Source: Gammaproteobacteria bacterium
GTDB taxonomy: Bacteria; Pseudomonadota; Gammaproteobacteria; Steroidobacterales; GCA-2729495
Direction: 5' to 3'
DNA length: 5,409 nucleotides
Assembly (NCBI GenBank): GCA_023150055.1
Contig: JAKLLP010000161.1
Coordinates: 1-5,409 of the forward strand
Made by a program: the position numbers and the translations under genes. Each line of letters begins with the position of its first letter. Positions within the stretch are counted from its first letter, which is position 1. This document shows positions 1 to 5,409 of the stretch, one piece after another. The notes beneath the pieces were generated by a model. It ran no database searches. It saw only the letters and a list, made by a program, of their open reading frames with translations, and had not been told where the DNA came from.

Positions 1-358
1 CCTCTCCGCCGGCGATCGCTTCGTGTTCAACTTATCCGGTGACCTCGATGCACCACGCAACCCGGTGGCGTTTCTGCCATTCGACATCGAACTGACCAGC
101 GGTGCGACCACCGATACCGCCGGGGTCATAGTGTCGGCGGATGGCGCATACCAGATCCTCTTCTCCTCGTTTTCCGGGATCGATTTCTCCGATATCGACG
201 GTATCAAGCTGCTGTCGACCAACAGCGGCGTACTGTCACCGGATCTTGCGTTGAGCGCGCTCGAGGTCCAGGTGGTCCCGGTCCCGGCGGCCGTGTGGAT
301 GTTCGGCTCCGCACTCGGCCTTCTCGGCTGGGTGCGCCGCCGGTCGGCGATCCTCTGA
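1..358 (+). CDS. C-terminal fragment of a secreted protein with a VPLPA/PEP-CTERM-type sorting tail
   Basis: The reading frame is open to the left edge and ends at TGA 356-358, so about 118 C-terminal residues are visible and the start lies outside the window. The last 27 codons (275-355) have the three parts of a PEP-CTERM-like sorting signal. They are a short Pro motif (VPVPAA), a hydrophobic membrane segment of about 17 residues with WMFGSALGLLGW, and an Arg cluster (RRR) close to the C-terminus. The Pro motif matches the VPLPA variant. In this family an exosortase recognises the tail at the inner membrane, and the protein is exported to the outer surface or the exopolysaccharide matrix. 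Upstream residues are polar, rich in Asp, Ser, Gly and Thr, and contain no Cys, as is usual for a beta-rich extracellular domain. The function of that domain is not recognised. The GTG at 23 is an internal Val codon, not a start. The sorting call is fairly secure; everything else is unknown. Confidence 0.8.
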   Translation, partial: LSAGDRFVFNLSGDLDAPRNPVAFLPFDIELTSGATTDTAGVIVSADGAYQILFSSFSGIDFSDIDGIKLLSTNSGVLSPDLALSALEVQVVPVPAAVWMFGSALGLLGWVRRRSAIL

Positions 359-371
359 GTGTGTCCAGTTC

Positions 372-391
372 GAGCCGAAAGCGTTCGGCTC
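372..391. terminator. Hairpin between convergent genes, possible bidirectional terminator
   Basis: GAGCCGAA (372-379) and TTCGGCTC (384-391) form a perfect 8-bp stem around the loop AGCG. The hairpin lies 13 nt after the stop of the sorting-tail gene and 28 nt past the stop of the convergent cysteine synthase gene, where transcripts from both sides should end. There is no run of T on either strand after the stem (AAATAA on +, GAACTGG on -), so it is not a classical intrinsic terminator. It could instead stabilise 3' ends. Confidence 0.4.
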
Positions 392-419
392 AAATAACTC
401 CGGCAGCCCTCAGGTAGCC

Positions 420-1418
420 TCAGCGCACCGCGACGAAGGACTCCAGCTGCACCTGGGGGGTGGTATAGCCCTCCTGCGGTGGTTCGGCGGCGGAAAGCGC
501 TGTGGAAAGATATTTTTTGTTGGAGTCGCAGATCACGGTGACGACCACCGCATCGTCACCCATATCGTCGGCGAGCTTGATGGCACCGATGATGTTGGCG
601 CCAGCCGAGATGCCGACCCCGAGCCCGATGCGATGGCAAAGCGCCTGCGACATGAGGATGGCATCGCCGTCCCAGACGTCGACCACGGGGTCGAGTTCAT
701 CGAGGTTGACGATGGAGGGAACGAACTCGTCGCTGATCCCCTGGATGCGGTGCGAGCCGACCTTCTTGCCCGTACGCAGCGTCGGTGAGTTGGCAGGTTC
801 GAGCGGATGCACCCGCACCTTGCGACCACTGCGACGCAGGTAACGACCCACCCCCATGACGGTGCCGCCGGTGCCGACCCCGGCCACGAAGGCATCGGCC
901 TTTGCTCCGAACTTCGCGAGTTGGGCCTCGATCTCGGGGCCCGTCATAAGCTCGTGTGCCTCGACATTATCAGCGTTGTCGAACTGCCGCGGCAGATAGA
1001 CGTGCTCGTTCTCGGCGGCATACTCGCGCGTCAACCCGATAGCACCGACGAATCCGCCCTGGGACTTGGCCACGGGAATGACCTCCGTGCCGAGGCTGTG
1101 CATCAGGTGTACCCGCTCGTGACTCATCCAGTCGGGCATGTAAATGCGTACCCGGTGACCGAGCGCCCGGCCGATTGCGGAGAAGGAAATTCCGGTATTG
1201 CCACTGGTCGCCTCGACGATGGTATCACCGGGCTTGAGTTCTCCCCGCTCCTGGGCGCGGCGCAGGATGTGCAGCGCCATGCGGTCCTTGACGCTACCGG
1301 TCATGTTCATGACCTCGAACTTGGCGTACAGCCGCCGTGGCCGGCCGTTGAAGCGATAACGGATCTCGAGGAGTGGCGTCTCGCCGACGAGCGCGGCAAG
1401 GGTTTCGACTGAACGCAT
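420..1418 (-). CDS. PLP-dependent cysteine synthase-family protein
   Basis: Fold-type II PLP enzyme of the cysteine synthase/cystathionine beta-synthase family. Known members make L-cysteine from O-acetylserine (or a related activated serine) and sulfide in the cytoplasm. Counting from a TTG at 1424, visible motifs are TGSVKDR with Schiff-base Lys46, TSGNTG at 73-78 (substrate-binding loop), QF at 147-148, GTGGT at 184-188 (PLP phosphate loop), HRIQGI at 225-230, GISAGAN at 271-277 with the Ser that contacts the pyridine nitrogen, and CDSNKKYLST at 299-308. The length is about 332 residues with no C-terminal CBS domains, as in CysK/CysM and unlike full-length cystathionine beta-synthase. I prefer the ATG at 1418 (332 aa) over the TTG at 1424 (334 aa) because ATG is the stronger start codon and the homology begins just after it; neither has a clear Shine-Dalgarno. 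The loop MNMTGSVKDR and the PDWMSHER segment differ from canonical CysK, so the true substrate (O-acetylserine, O-phosphoserine, homocysteine plus serine) is open. Confidence 0.92.
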   Translation of the reverse strand: MRSVETLAALVGETPLLEIRYRFNGRPRRLYAKFEVMNMTGSVKDRMALHILRRAQERGELKPGDTIVEATSGNTGISFSAIGRALGHRVRIYMPDWMSHERVHLMHSLGTEVIPVAKSQGGFVGAIGLTREYAAENEHVYLPRQFDNADNVEAHELMTGPEIEAQLAKFGAKADAFVAGVGTGGTVMGVGRYLRRSGRKVRVHPLEPANSPTLRTGKKVGSHRIQGISDEFVPSIVNLDELDPVVDVWDGDAILMSQALCHRIGLGVGISAGANIIGAIKLADDMGDDAVVVTVICDSNKKYLSTALSAAEPPQEGYTTPQVQLESFVAVR

Positions 1419-1424
1419 AGGCAA

Positions 1425-1609
1425 ACGTCATCGGGATGGGTCGGCGCCTGGCAGTCTAACCGAGGCCTGCAGACGACCGCCACGGGCTGTAGGGATATCT
1501 CAGACCGGGCACCGGCGTATTGTTATGCCGCGAAACGGGCGACACACGCGATTCCACGCCCCGCACAGCGTGCTAGTCTTGGATCGCACGGACAGGCCCC
1601 ATCGATCCC
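1425..1609. promoter_or_regulatory. Divergent intergenic region with weak promoter-like boxes
   Basis: This spacer of about 185 bp separates the starts of the cysteine synthase-like gene (-) and the GFA gene (+), so both promoters should lie here. On the + strand, TGCTAGTCT at 1571-1579 resembles an extended -10 box (TGn plus TAGTCT) placed 31 nt before the ATG at 1610. On the - strand, TAGACT at 1458-1453 sits at a similar distance before the ATG at 1418. Neither has a convincing -35 box. A small stem, 1513-1519 pairing with 1524-1530 with one G-T pair and loop TTGT, also lies here. No known metal-regulator or riboswitch motif was recognised. Confidence 0.3.
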
Positions 1610-2035
1610 ATGCCATCCACATCCGAGACACTGAGCGGCTCCTGCCTCTGCGGCGCAGTGCGGTTCCGGGTGGAAACACCGACGCTGTGGTGTGCGCACT
1701 GCCACTGCACCATGTGCCAGCGCGCACACGGCGCCGCTTTCGTCACCTGGGTCGGCGCTGCGGTGGAGCGTGCCCACCTGGAGGGCTCGAAGCTGCTGTG
1801 GTATCGCTCCTCGGAGAAGGCCGAGCGGGGCTTCTGCGCTGAGTGCGGCAGCAGCCTGTTCTTTCGTTCGCGCAACTGGCCGGGGGAGGTCCACATCGTT
1901 CGGGCCAATATCGACGGGGCAATCGACCGGGAGCCGCAAAGTCACGCGTTCTACGACAGCCGCGTCGCCTGGTTCCATGTCGACGACACGTTGCCCAAGA
2001 ACGTACCGCAACCGCCAACCCGAGACCCACCGTAA
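1610..2035 (+). CDS. GFA/CENP-V domain zinc-binding protein
   Basis: This 141-residue protein consists almost entirely of one GFA (glutathione-dependent formaldehyde-activating enzyme/CENP-V) domain, a compact Zn-binding beta fold. The cysteine pattern is complete: GSCLCGAVRF with Cys12 and Cys14, WCAHCHCTMCQR with Cys28, Cys31, Cys33 and Cys36, and FCAECGSSLFF with Cys76 and Cys79. In family structures such cysteines bind structural Zn and a second Zn site. The founding member, Gfa, binds glutathione and was proposed to speed S-hydroxymethylglutathione formation, but most small GFA paralogues have no proven reaction, so no specific activity is assigned. The ATG at 1610 is 10 codons before the conserved GSCLCG, which fits the usual domain start; the ribosome-binding site is weak. 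The tail after residue 120 is Pro/Arg-rich and not conserved. The CDF exporter gene begins 14 nt after the stop, so the two are probably one operon and may share a link to zinc. The family call is strong; the role is unknown. Confidence 0.9.
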   Translation: MPSTSETLSGSCLCGAVRFRVETPTLWCAHCHCTMCQRAHGAAFVTWVGAAVERAHLEGSKLLWYRSSEKAERGFCAECGSSLFFRSRNWPGEVHIVRANIDGAIDREPQSHAFYDSRVAWFHVDDTLPKNVPQPPTRDPP

Positions 2036-2049
2036 CGACGAGAATAGCC

Positions 2050-3051
2050 ATGACGAACGACCGCCACCCTGATGCCCATGCTCATGAGCACGGTCATGAT
2101 CATGATCACGACGACCTGCCTCACCACGATGACCACGACGATCACGATCATCATGACCACGAGCATGGTCACCACCACCATCCGCCACCCGATCAGCTGA
2201 ACCGGGCGTTCGTCATCGGCATAGGCCTGAACATCGTCTTCGTGGCGGTGGAGCTCGCCTTCGGAATCGTCGCCGACTCGCTCGCCCTCATCGCCGATGC
2301 CGGGCACAACCTGAGCGACGTGTTGAGCCTGGTGCTTGCCTGGGCCGCAGCGCGGCTCGCAAGACGCCAGCCGACCGCTTACCGCACCTACGGCTTTCGC
2401 CGCGGCACGATCCTCGCGGCACTGGTGAGCTCCGCATTGCTGCTGGTCGCGATGGGCGCGATCGCCTGGGAGGCGCTGCTGCGCTTCAGCGACCCGGCGC
2501 CGGTCGAAGGCCGCCTGATGATGGCCGTCGCCGCGGTCGGGGTGGTCATCAACGGCATCACCGCGTGGCTCTTTGCTGCCGGCCGGCACAACGACCTCAA
2601 CATCCGCGCCGCCTTCATGCACATGCTGGGTGATGCTGCGGTGTCGGTCGGCGTCGTCATCGGCGGTATCGGGGTGCTGACTTTCGGCTGGCTGTGGCTC
2701 GATCCGGCCATAAGTCTCGTGATCGTCGTGGTAATCGTGTGGGGCACCTGGGGAGTGCTCACCGAGTCGCTCGACATGGCCTTCGATGCCGTGCCGAAGA
2801 ACATCGACCCCCACAAGGTCAGGGAATTCCTGCGGACCCTACCGGGTGTCGCGGACATTCACGACCTCCACATCTGGTCGATGAGCACGACCGAGACCGC
2901 CCTCACCGCCCACCTGGTGATGCCCGCCGCCGAAGAGGACGACCACTTCCTGCGCAATACGGCCGAGGGACTGAAGAAGCGCTTCAGGATCGCTCATTCG
3001 ACCCTGCAGGTGGAGCGCGGCGTGGGGCCGGCCTGCGACCAGAGCTGTTAG
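2050..3051 (+). CDS. CDF-family cation efflux transporter (CzcD/ZitB-like, probably zinc)
   Basis: Inner-membrane metal/proton antiporter of the cation diffusion facilitator family, 333 aa, which exports Zn2+ (often also Cd2+ or Co2+) from the cytoplasm. Residues 1-50 form a soluble tail with 19 His and about 12 Asp. Six hydrophobic helices follow at roughly 53-75, 80-101, 121-145, 156-177, 190-211 and 217-238. The transport-site ligands are visible as HNLSD in TM2 (His86, Asp90) and HMLGD in TM5 (His191, Asp195); this His/Asp set is typical of Zn-transporting CDF proteins, whereas Mn and Fe members differ. The C-terminal cytoplasmic domain has the conserved HDLHIWS (271-277), His288 and HSTLQVE (316-322), which take part in zinc sensing and dimerisation, and ends with Cys329 and Cys333. 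The ATG at 2050 is chosen because the His-rich tail starts there. The frame is open further upstream to 1843, but that stretch overlaps the GFA gene and has no CDF homology. Probably co-transcribed with the GFA gene. Confidence 0.95.
   Translation: MTNDRHPDAHAHEHGHDHDHDDLPHHDDHDDHDHHDHEHGHHHHPPPDQLNRAFVIGIGLNIVFVAVELAFGIVADSLALIADAGHNLSDVLSLVLAWAAARLARRQPTAYRTYGFRRGTILAALVSSALLLVAMGAIAWEALLRFSDPAPVEGRLMMAVAAVGVVINGITAWLFAAGRHNDLNIRAAFMHMLGDAAVSVGVVIGGIGVLTFGWLWLDPAISLVIVVVIVWGTWGVLTESLDMAFDAVPKNIDPHKVREFLRTLPGVADIHDLHIWSMSTTETALTAHLVMPAAEEDDHFLRNTAEGLKKRFRIAHSTLQVERGVGPACDQSC
2065..2181 (+). repeat. His/Asp-rich low-complexity coding tract
   Basis: Codons 6-44 of the CDF gene are mostly CAT/CAC and GAT/GAC in irregular HD, HEHGH and HDDHD runs, giving 19 His in 39 residues. 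The tract codes for the cytoplasmic N-terminal metal-binding tail. Its near-repetitive DNA (for example catgatcatgatcac at 2094-2108) could change length by slippage in steps of whole codons. Such tails are common in bacterial Zn transporters and are thought to buffer or sense Zn. Confidence 0.85.
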
Positions 3052-3074
3052 AACCTGTCTCCAAACTCCGGCGC

Positions 3075-3104
3075 AGGCGTTGTCCCGGCTTAGGCGTTGC
3101 CCGG
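3075..3104. repeat. Tandem direct repeat, about 14 bp
   Basis: AGGCGTTGTCCCGG (3075-3088) is followed by AGGCGTTGCCCGG (3092-3104). The copies are identical except for one missing base, with a three-base spacer, a period of 17. It lies 24 bp after the CDF stop codon. It could be a protein-binding direct repeat or a chance local duplication. Confidence 0.55.
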
Positions 3105-3125
3105 AATCCTCCGCACCGCCGGGAG

Positions 3126-3191
3126 GCGGGAGTCTCCGAACCAAGCGAGAATCGATGAACGAGGACGGGAGCGACTTCGGAGACCTCCCGC
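3126..3191. repeat. Long imperfect inverted repeat (stem-loop)
   Basis: The left arm GCGGGAGTCTCCGAA (3126-3140) pairs with the right arm TTCGGAGACCTCCCGC (3176-3191) along 15 bp with a single-base bulge, enclosing a 35-nt loop. Further out, CCGCC at 3116-3120 can pair with GGCGG at 3198-3202 across an unpaired stretch. In RNA from either strand this would be a stable hairpin, so it may act as a bidirectional 3'-end structure for the converging CDF and htpG transcripts. It could also belong to a small repeated or mobile element. Confidence 0.6.
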
Positions 3192-3319
3192 CGCAAGGGC
3201 GGTCATGGGTCGCAGCCGAACTCGTCGTCGCCATGGGCCCTGCTATGCCTCCTCCTCGCTTCTCGTCTCGCACCAAAATACGCTGGCGGATTAGCCAACT
3301 TAGTCCGTGGGACAGGACA

Positions 3320-5197
3320 CTAGCCCGCCAGCAGCCGGTTCAGGCGCTGCACGAATGCCGCCGGATCCTTGAGCGGCCGCCCTTCGGCCAACAGCGCCTG
3401 GTCGAACAGCACACGGGCAAGCTCGCCGAACCGCGCCTCGTCCGGTTCGGCGCCGAGCCGCCGCACCAGCGGGTGATCCGGGTTGATCTCCAGGATCGGC
3501 CTCGCATCCGGCACTGCCTGCCCGGAGGCGGCAAGAATGCGGCGCAGCTGTGGACCCATGTCGAACTCGCTCATCGCGAGGCAGGCCGGTGATTCGGTCA
3601 GCCTGCTCGTCACGCGGATCTCCTCGACATCCTCACCGAGCACGGCCTCCAGGCGCTCGAGAAGCGCCTTGTGCTCGCCGGAGTTCGGAGCCGGTTTCCC
3701 GTCCTTCCCGCCATCGCCCTCGGTGAGGTCGAGTTCACCACGGCGGATATCGCGGAACTTGAGTTCCCCGAATTCCTGCAGGTGGCCCGTCACCCACTCA
3801 TCGATCGGATCGGTCAACAGCAGCACTTCGACATTGCGCCTGCGGAAGACCTCGAGGTGGGGACTGCCCCGCGCGGCAGCCAGGCTGTCGGCCGTCACGT
3901 ACCAGATGTGCTTCTGGTCGGCCGCTTTGCCGGCGACGTAGTCGGCGAGGCTCCGGTCGGGCTCGTCACCGGCCGAGCGTGTGCTCGTGAAACGAAGGAG
4001 AGTCGCGATGCGCTCGCGATTCGCGTGGTCCTCGGCCGGGCCCTCTTTCAGCACCCGCCCGAACTCCTTCCAGAAGCCGGCGTATTTTTCCGGCTGCTCG
4101 GCAGCGAGCCTCTCCAGCATGTCGAGCACCCGCTTGGTAAGTCCACCGCGAATGGCCTCGACCTCGGGATCGTGTTGCAGGAGCTCCCGGGACACATTCA
4201 ACGCCAGCTCGTCGGAGTCGACGACACCACGCACGAAACGCAGGTATAGCGGCAGGAACTGCTCGGCGTCATCGAGGATGAATACCCGGCGGACGTAGAG
4301 CTTCAATCCGCGCGGCTTTTCACGGTTCCACAGATCGAACGGGGCGCGCGCTGGCACGTAGAGCAGGCTCGTATAGACACGCTTGCCCTCGACGCGGTTG
4401 TGGCTCCAGGCAAGCGGTTCTGCAAAATCGTGCGAGATATGCCGGTAGAACTCCTCGTAGTCCTCGTCCGTGATCTCCGACTTCGACCGGGTCCACAGGG
4501 CCCTTGCGGCATTGACCGCTTCCTCGCGCGTCTCTTCCACGTCCGTCGCCTTGGCGCCCGCCTTGCGCATGAGCACCGGGAAAGCGATGTGGTCGGAGTA
4601 CTTGCGAATCAGCGCGCGCAGGCGCAGTTCATCGGCAAACTCCCTGGCATCGGCACGCAGATGCAAAGTCACGCTGGTGCCGCGCTCGGCACGCTCGATC
4701 GTCTCTATGGTGAACTCCCCATCGCCCAGGGACTCCCAGCGCACGCCCTCTCCGGCAGGACGCCCTGCGCGGCGCGTGAGCACCTCGACGCGATCGGCCA
4801 CCGTGAAGGCTGAATAGAAACCCACACCAAACTGACCGATCAGGTTGGCATCCTGTCGCTGGTCACCGCTCAGGTGCCTGATGAACTCGGCTGTGCCGGA
4901 CCTGGCAATGGTGCCGAGCTGCTCGATGACCTCGTCGCGCGACATGCCGATGCCGTTGTCGATGATGGAAATCGTGCCCGCCTCGGGGTCCACTACGACG
5001 CGGACCTTGAGTTCGGCATCCTCTGCGAGGTAATCCGGTCGCGCGATGGCCTCGAAGCGCAGCTTGTCCGCGGCATCGGACGCGTTGGAGATCAGCTCAC
5101 GCAGGAAGATCTCGCGGTTGCTGTAGAGGGAGTGGATCATCAGGTGAAGCAGCTGCTTCACCTCGGCCTGAAAGCCGTGTGTCTCGCGTGTCGTCAT
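3320..5197 (-). CDS. htpG: Hsp90-family molecular chaperone HtpG
   Basis: Cytoplasmic ATP-driven dimeric chaperone of 625 aa, close to the 624 aa of E. coli HtpG; it remodels client proteins, often with DnaK. The N-terminal GHKL ATPase domain covers about 1-215, with the catalytic Glu34 and Asn38 in [14 protein letters not shown], the ATP-binding DNGIGM at 80-85, the lid/glycine loop GQFGVGFYS at 121-129 and GTSVTL from 172. The middle domain (about 230-490) contains SRELLQ with Arg336, the residue that contacts the ATP gamma-phosphate. The C-terminal dimerisation domain ends in NRLLAG without the eukaryotic MEEVD tail. The start at ATG 5197 is chosen because every motif then has exactly the E. 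coli number. An upstream in-frame TTG at 5281 would add 28 unconserved residues and would run through the predicted promoter. The ribosome-binding site is weak. The gene appears intact and monocistronic within the window. Confidence 0.97.
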   Translation of the reverse strand: MTTRETHGFQAEVKQLLHLMIHSLYSNREIFLRELISNASDAADKLRFEAIARPDYLAEDAELKVRVVVDPEAGTISIIDNGIGMSRDEVIEQLGTIARSGTAEFIRHLSGDQRQDANLIGQFGVGFYSAFTVADRVEVLTRRAGRPAGEGVRWESLGDGEFTIETIERAERGTSVTLHLRADAREFADELRLRALIRKYSDHIAFPVLMRKAGAKATDVEETREEAVNAARALWTRSKSEITDEDYEEFYRHISHDFAEPLAWSHNRVEGKRVYTSLLYVPARAPFDLWNREKPRGLKLYVRRVFILDDAEQFLPLYLRFVRGVVDSDELALNVSRELLQHDPEVEAIRGGLTKRVLDMLERLAAEQPEKYAGFWKEFGRVLKEGPAEDHANRERIATLLRFTSTRSAGDEPDRSLADYVAGKAADQKHIWYVTADSLAAARGSPHLEVFRRRNVEVLLLTDPIDEWVTGHLQEFGELKFRDIRRGELDLTEGDGGKDGKPAPNSGEHKALLERLEAVLGEDVEEIRVTSRLTESPACLAMSEFDMGPQLRRILAASGQAVPDARPILEINPDHPLVRRLGAEPDEARFGELARVLFDQALLAEGRPLKDPAAFVQRLNRLLAG

Positions 5198-5252
5198 GTA
5201 TCGACCCGTTCCATTCTTCACGAAGGCTTCGCGCACGCGGCGCGGGGTCGCA

Positions 5253-5282
5253 TTAATAAGGGTACCGCCAGAGGATTTCAAG
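5253..5282 (-). promoter_or_regulatory. Promoter of htpG, heat-shock (sigma-32-like) and/or sigma-70-like
   Basis: On the - strand CTTGAAA (5282-5276) matches the sigma-32 -35 consensus exactly. Thirteen bases later CCCTTATTA (5262-5254) partly matches the sigma-32 -10 consensus CCCCATnT. The same DNA also fits sigma-70: TTGAAA (5281-5276, five of six), a 17-bp spacer, then TATTAA (5258-5253, four of six against TATAAT). A heat-shock promoter is expected for htpG, which belongs to the sigma-32 regulon in E. coli. This AT-rich patch stands out in GC-rich DNA. No CIRCE operator was seen. Confidence 0.55.
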
Positions 5283-5387
5283 GCGCCGTCGCGGCGAGCC
5301 CCCCGGGGATGTTGTCCGGCGTGCCGCCGCGGCCGCGCCCTCCCCTCCCGCCGTCACGGCTCGACAAAGATCAGGGGCGATTTAGCG

Positions 5388-5404
5388 CGCCGTTCAGAAC
5401 GGCG
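5388..5404. repeat. Perfect 17-bp palindrome near the right edge
   Basis: CGCCGTTC (5388-5395) and GAACGGCG (5397-5404) are perfect reverse complements around a single A. It lies about 105 bp upstream of the predicted htpG -35 box. Its dyad symmetry would suit an operator for a dimeric regulator. As RNA it could form a hairpin with a loop of about seven bases, but no T run follows on either strand, so a terminator is less likely. Confidence 0.5.
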
Positions 5405-5409
5405 ACTGA

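Larger units (their letters stand above)
3052..3319. other. Non-coding-looking spacer between convergent genes
   Basis: This stretch of about 268 bp lies between the stops of the CDF gene (+) and htpG (-). No reading frame in it resembles a known protein, and the open frames that cross it run antisense into the flanking genes. It holds a tandem direct repeat (3075-3104) and a long imperfect inverted repeat (3126-3191). A small inverted repeat, GTCC-gtg-GGAC, lies at 3303-3313 next to the htpG stop. The edges share a weak inverted similarity: CCTGTCTCC near 3055 against CCTGTCCCA read on the - strand from about 3316. A clear terminator with a T run was not found on either strand. Confidence 0.5.
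5198..5409 (-). other. htpG upstream region and leader
   Basis: No gene is visible in this stretch. If the promoter at 5253-5282 is used, transcription would start near 5246 and leave a leader of about 49 nt before the htpG ATG. The leader holds a short palindrome (CGAAGGCTTCG, 5221-5231) but no recognisable RNA thermometer of the ROSE or four-U type. From 5282 to about 5350 the DNA is extremely GC-rich. A perfect palindrome lies at 5388-5404. The next gene to the right is outside the window. Confidence 0.5.

Noticed and set aside
807..1412. 201-codon + strand frame opposite the cysteine synthase gene
   Set aside because: It is antisense to a gene with clear catalytic motifs, its translation has no recognisable domain, and long antisense frames are common in GC-rich DNA.
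1843..2049. 69-codon N-terminal extension of the CDF frame
   Set aside because: It overlaps the conserved FCAECG part of the GFA gene in another frame and shows no CDF homology. The ATG at 2050 directly precedes the His-rich tail.
1951..2814. 287-codon - strand frame opposite the GFA end and the CDF gene
   Set aside because: Its composition (runs of Val/Ile/Met opposite the His tract, Asp/His-rich elsewhere) is the mirror of the CDF coding sequence. The + strand protein has complete CDF motifs.
2839..3276. Small - strand frame in the spacer, with an ATG at 3234 preceded by a GGAGG-like run (3248-3256)
   Set aside because: The purine-rich run is about 13 nt from the ATG, farther than usual. 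The frame runs about 210 bp antisense into the CDF gene and has no recognisable domain. It would be worth revisiting only if the spacer proves to be a conserved element.
3052..3319. Integron attC site (GTTAGAAC near the CDF stop)
   Set aside because: The 7-bp core is only partly matched, no complementary RYYYAAC partner was found at the other end, and there are no other cassettes.
3483..4298. Several + strand frames inside htpG
   Set aside because: All are antisense shadows of a full-length, motif-complete HtpG.
5198..5281. 28-codon N-terminal extension of htpG from a TTG
   Set aside because: Motif numbering equals that of E. coli HtpG only with the ATG at 5197, and the extension covers the likely promoter.
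1..5409. CRISPR array, tRNA, rRNA, transposase or phage genes
   Set aside because: No regularly spaced repeats, cloverleaf sequences or matching protein motifs were seen on either strand.

Overview
The window is GC-rich (roughly 60-65% by eye) and carries five protein-coding genes: one cut by the left edge and four complete. The gene set and the protein sequences suggest a gammaproteobacterium or a close relative. HtpG lines up with the E. coli protein residue for residue at E34, N38 and R336, and the left-edge protein ends in a PEP-CTERM-type (VPLPA-like) sorting tail, which occurs in Gram-negative bacteria that have an exosortase. No species can be named from the sequence alone.

Layout. 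(1) 1-358, +: C-terminal part of a probable exosortase-sorted surface or secreted protein. (2) 359-419: short convergent gap with a perfect 8-bp hairpin. (3) 420-1418, -: PLP-dependent cysteine synthase-family enzyme. (4) 1419-1609: divergent spacer that should hold promoters for both flanking genes. (5) 1610-2035, +: small GFA/CENP-V-like zinc protein. (6) 2050-3051, +: CDF-family zinc/divalent-cation exporter with a very His/Asp-rich N-terminal tail. It starts 14 nt after the GFA gene, so the two are probably co-transcribed. (7) 3052-3319: convergent, non-coding-looking spacer with a tandem direct repeat and a long imperfect inverted repeat. (8) 3320-5197, -: htpG, the bacterial Hsp90 chaperone. 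(9) 5198-5409: htpG leader, with a promoter that can be read as either sigma-32 or sigma-70, and a perfect palindrome close to the right edge.

How the genes relate. The only convincing functional pair is GFA plus the CDF exporter, a Zn-binding Cys protein followed directly by a Zn efflux pump. The cysteine synthase homologue is divergent from that pair; a thiol/metal theme is possible but is inference. htpG stands alone with its own promoter. I found no CRISPR array, tRNA, rRNA, transposase or defence gene. The least explained parts are the structured spacer at 3052-3319 and the palindrome at 5388-5404. Otherwise this looks like an ordinary chromosomal region.
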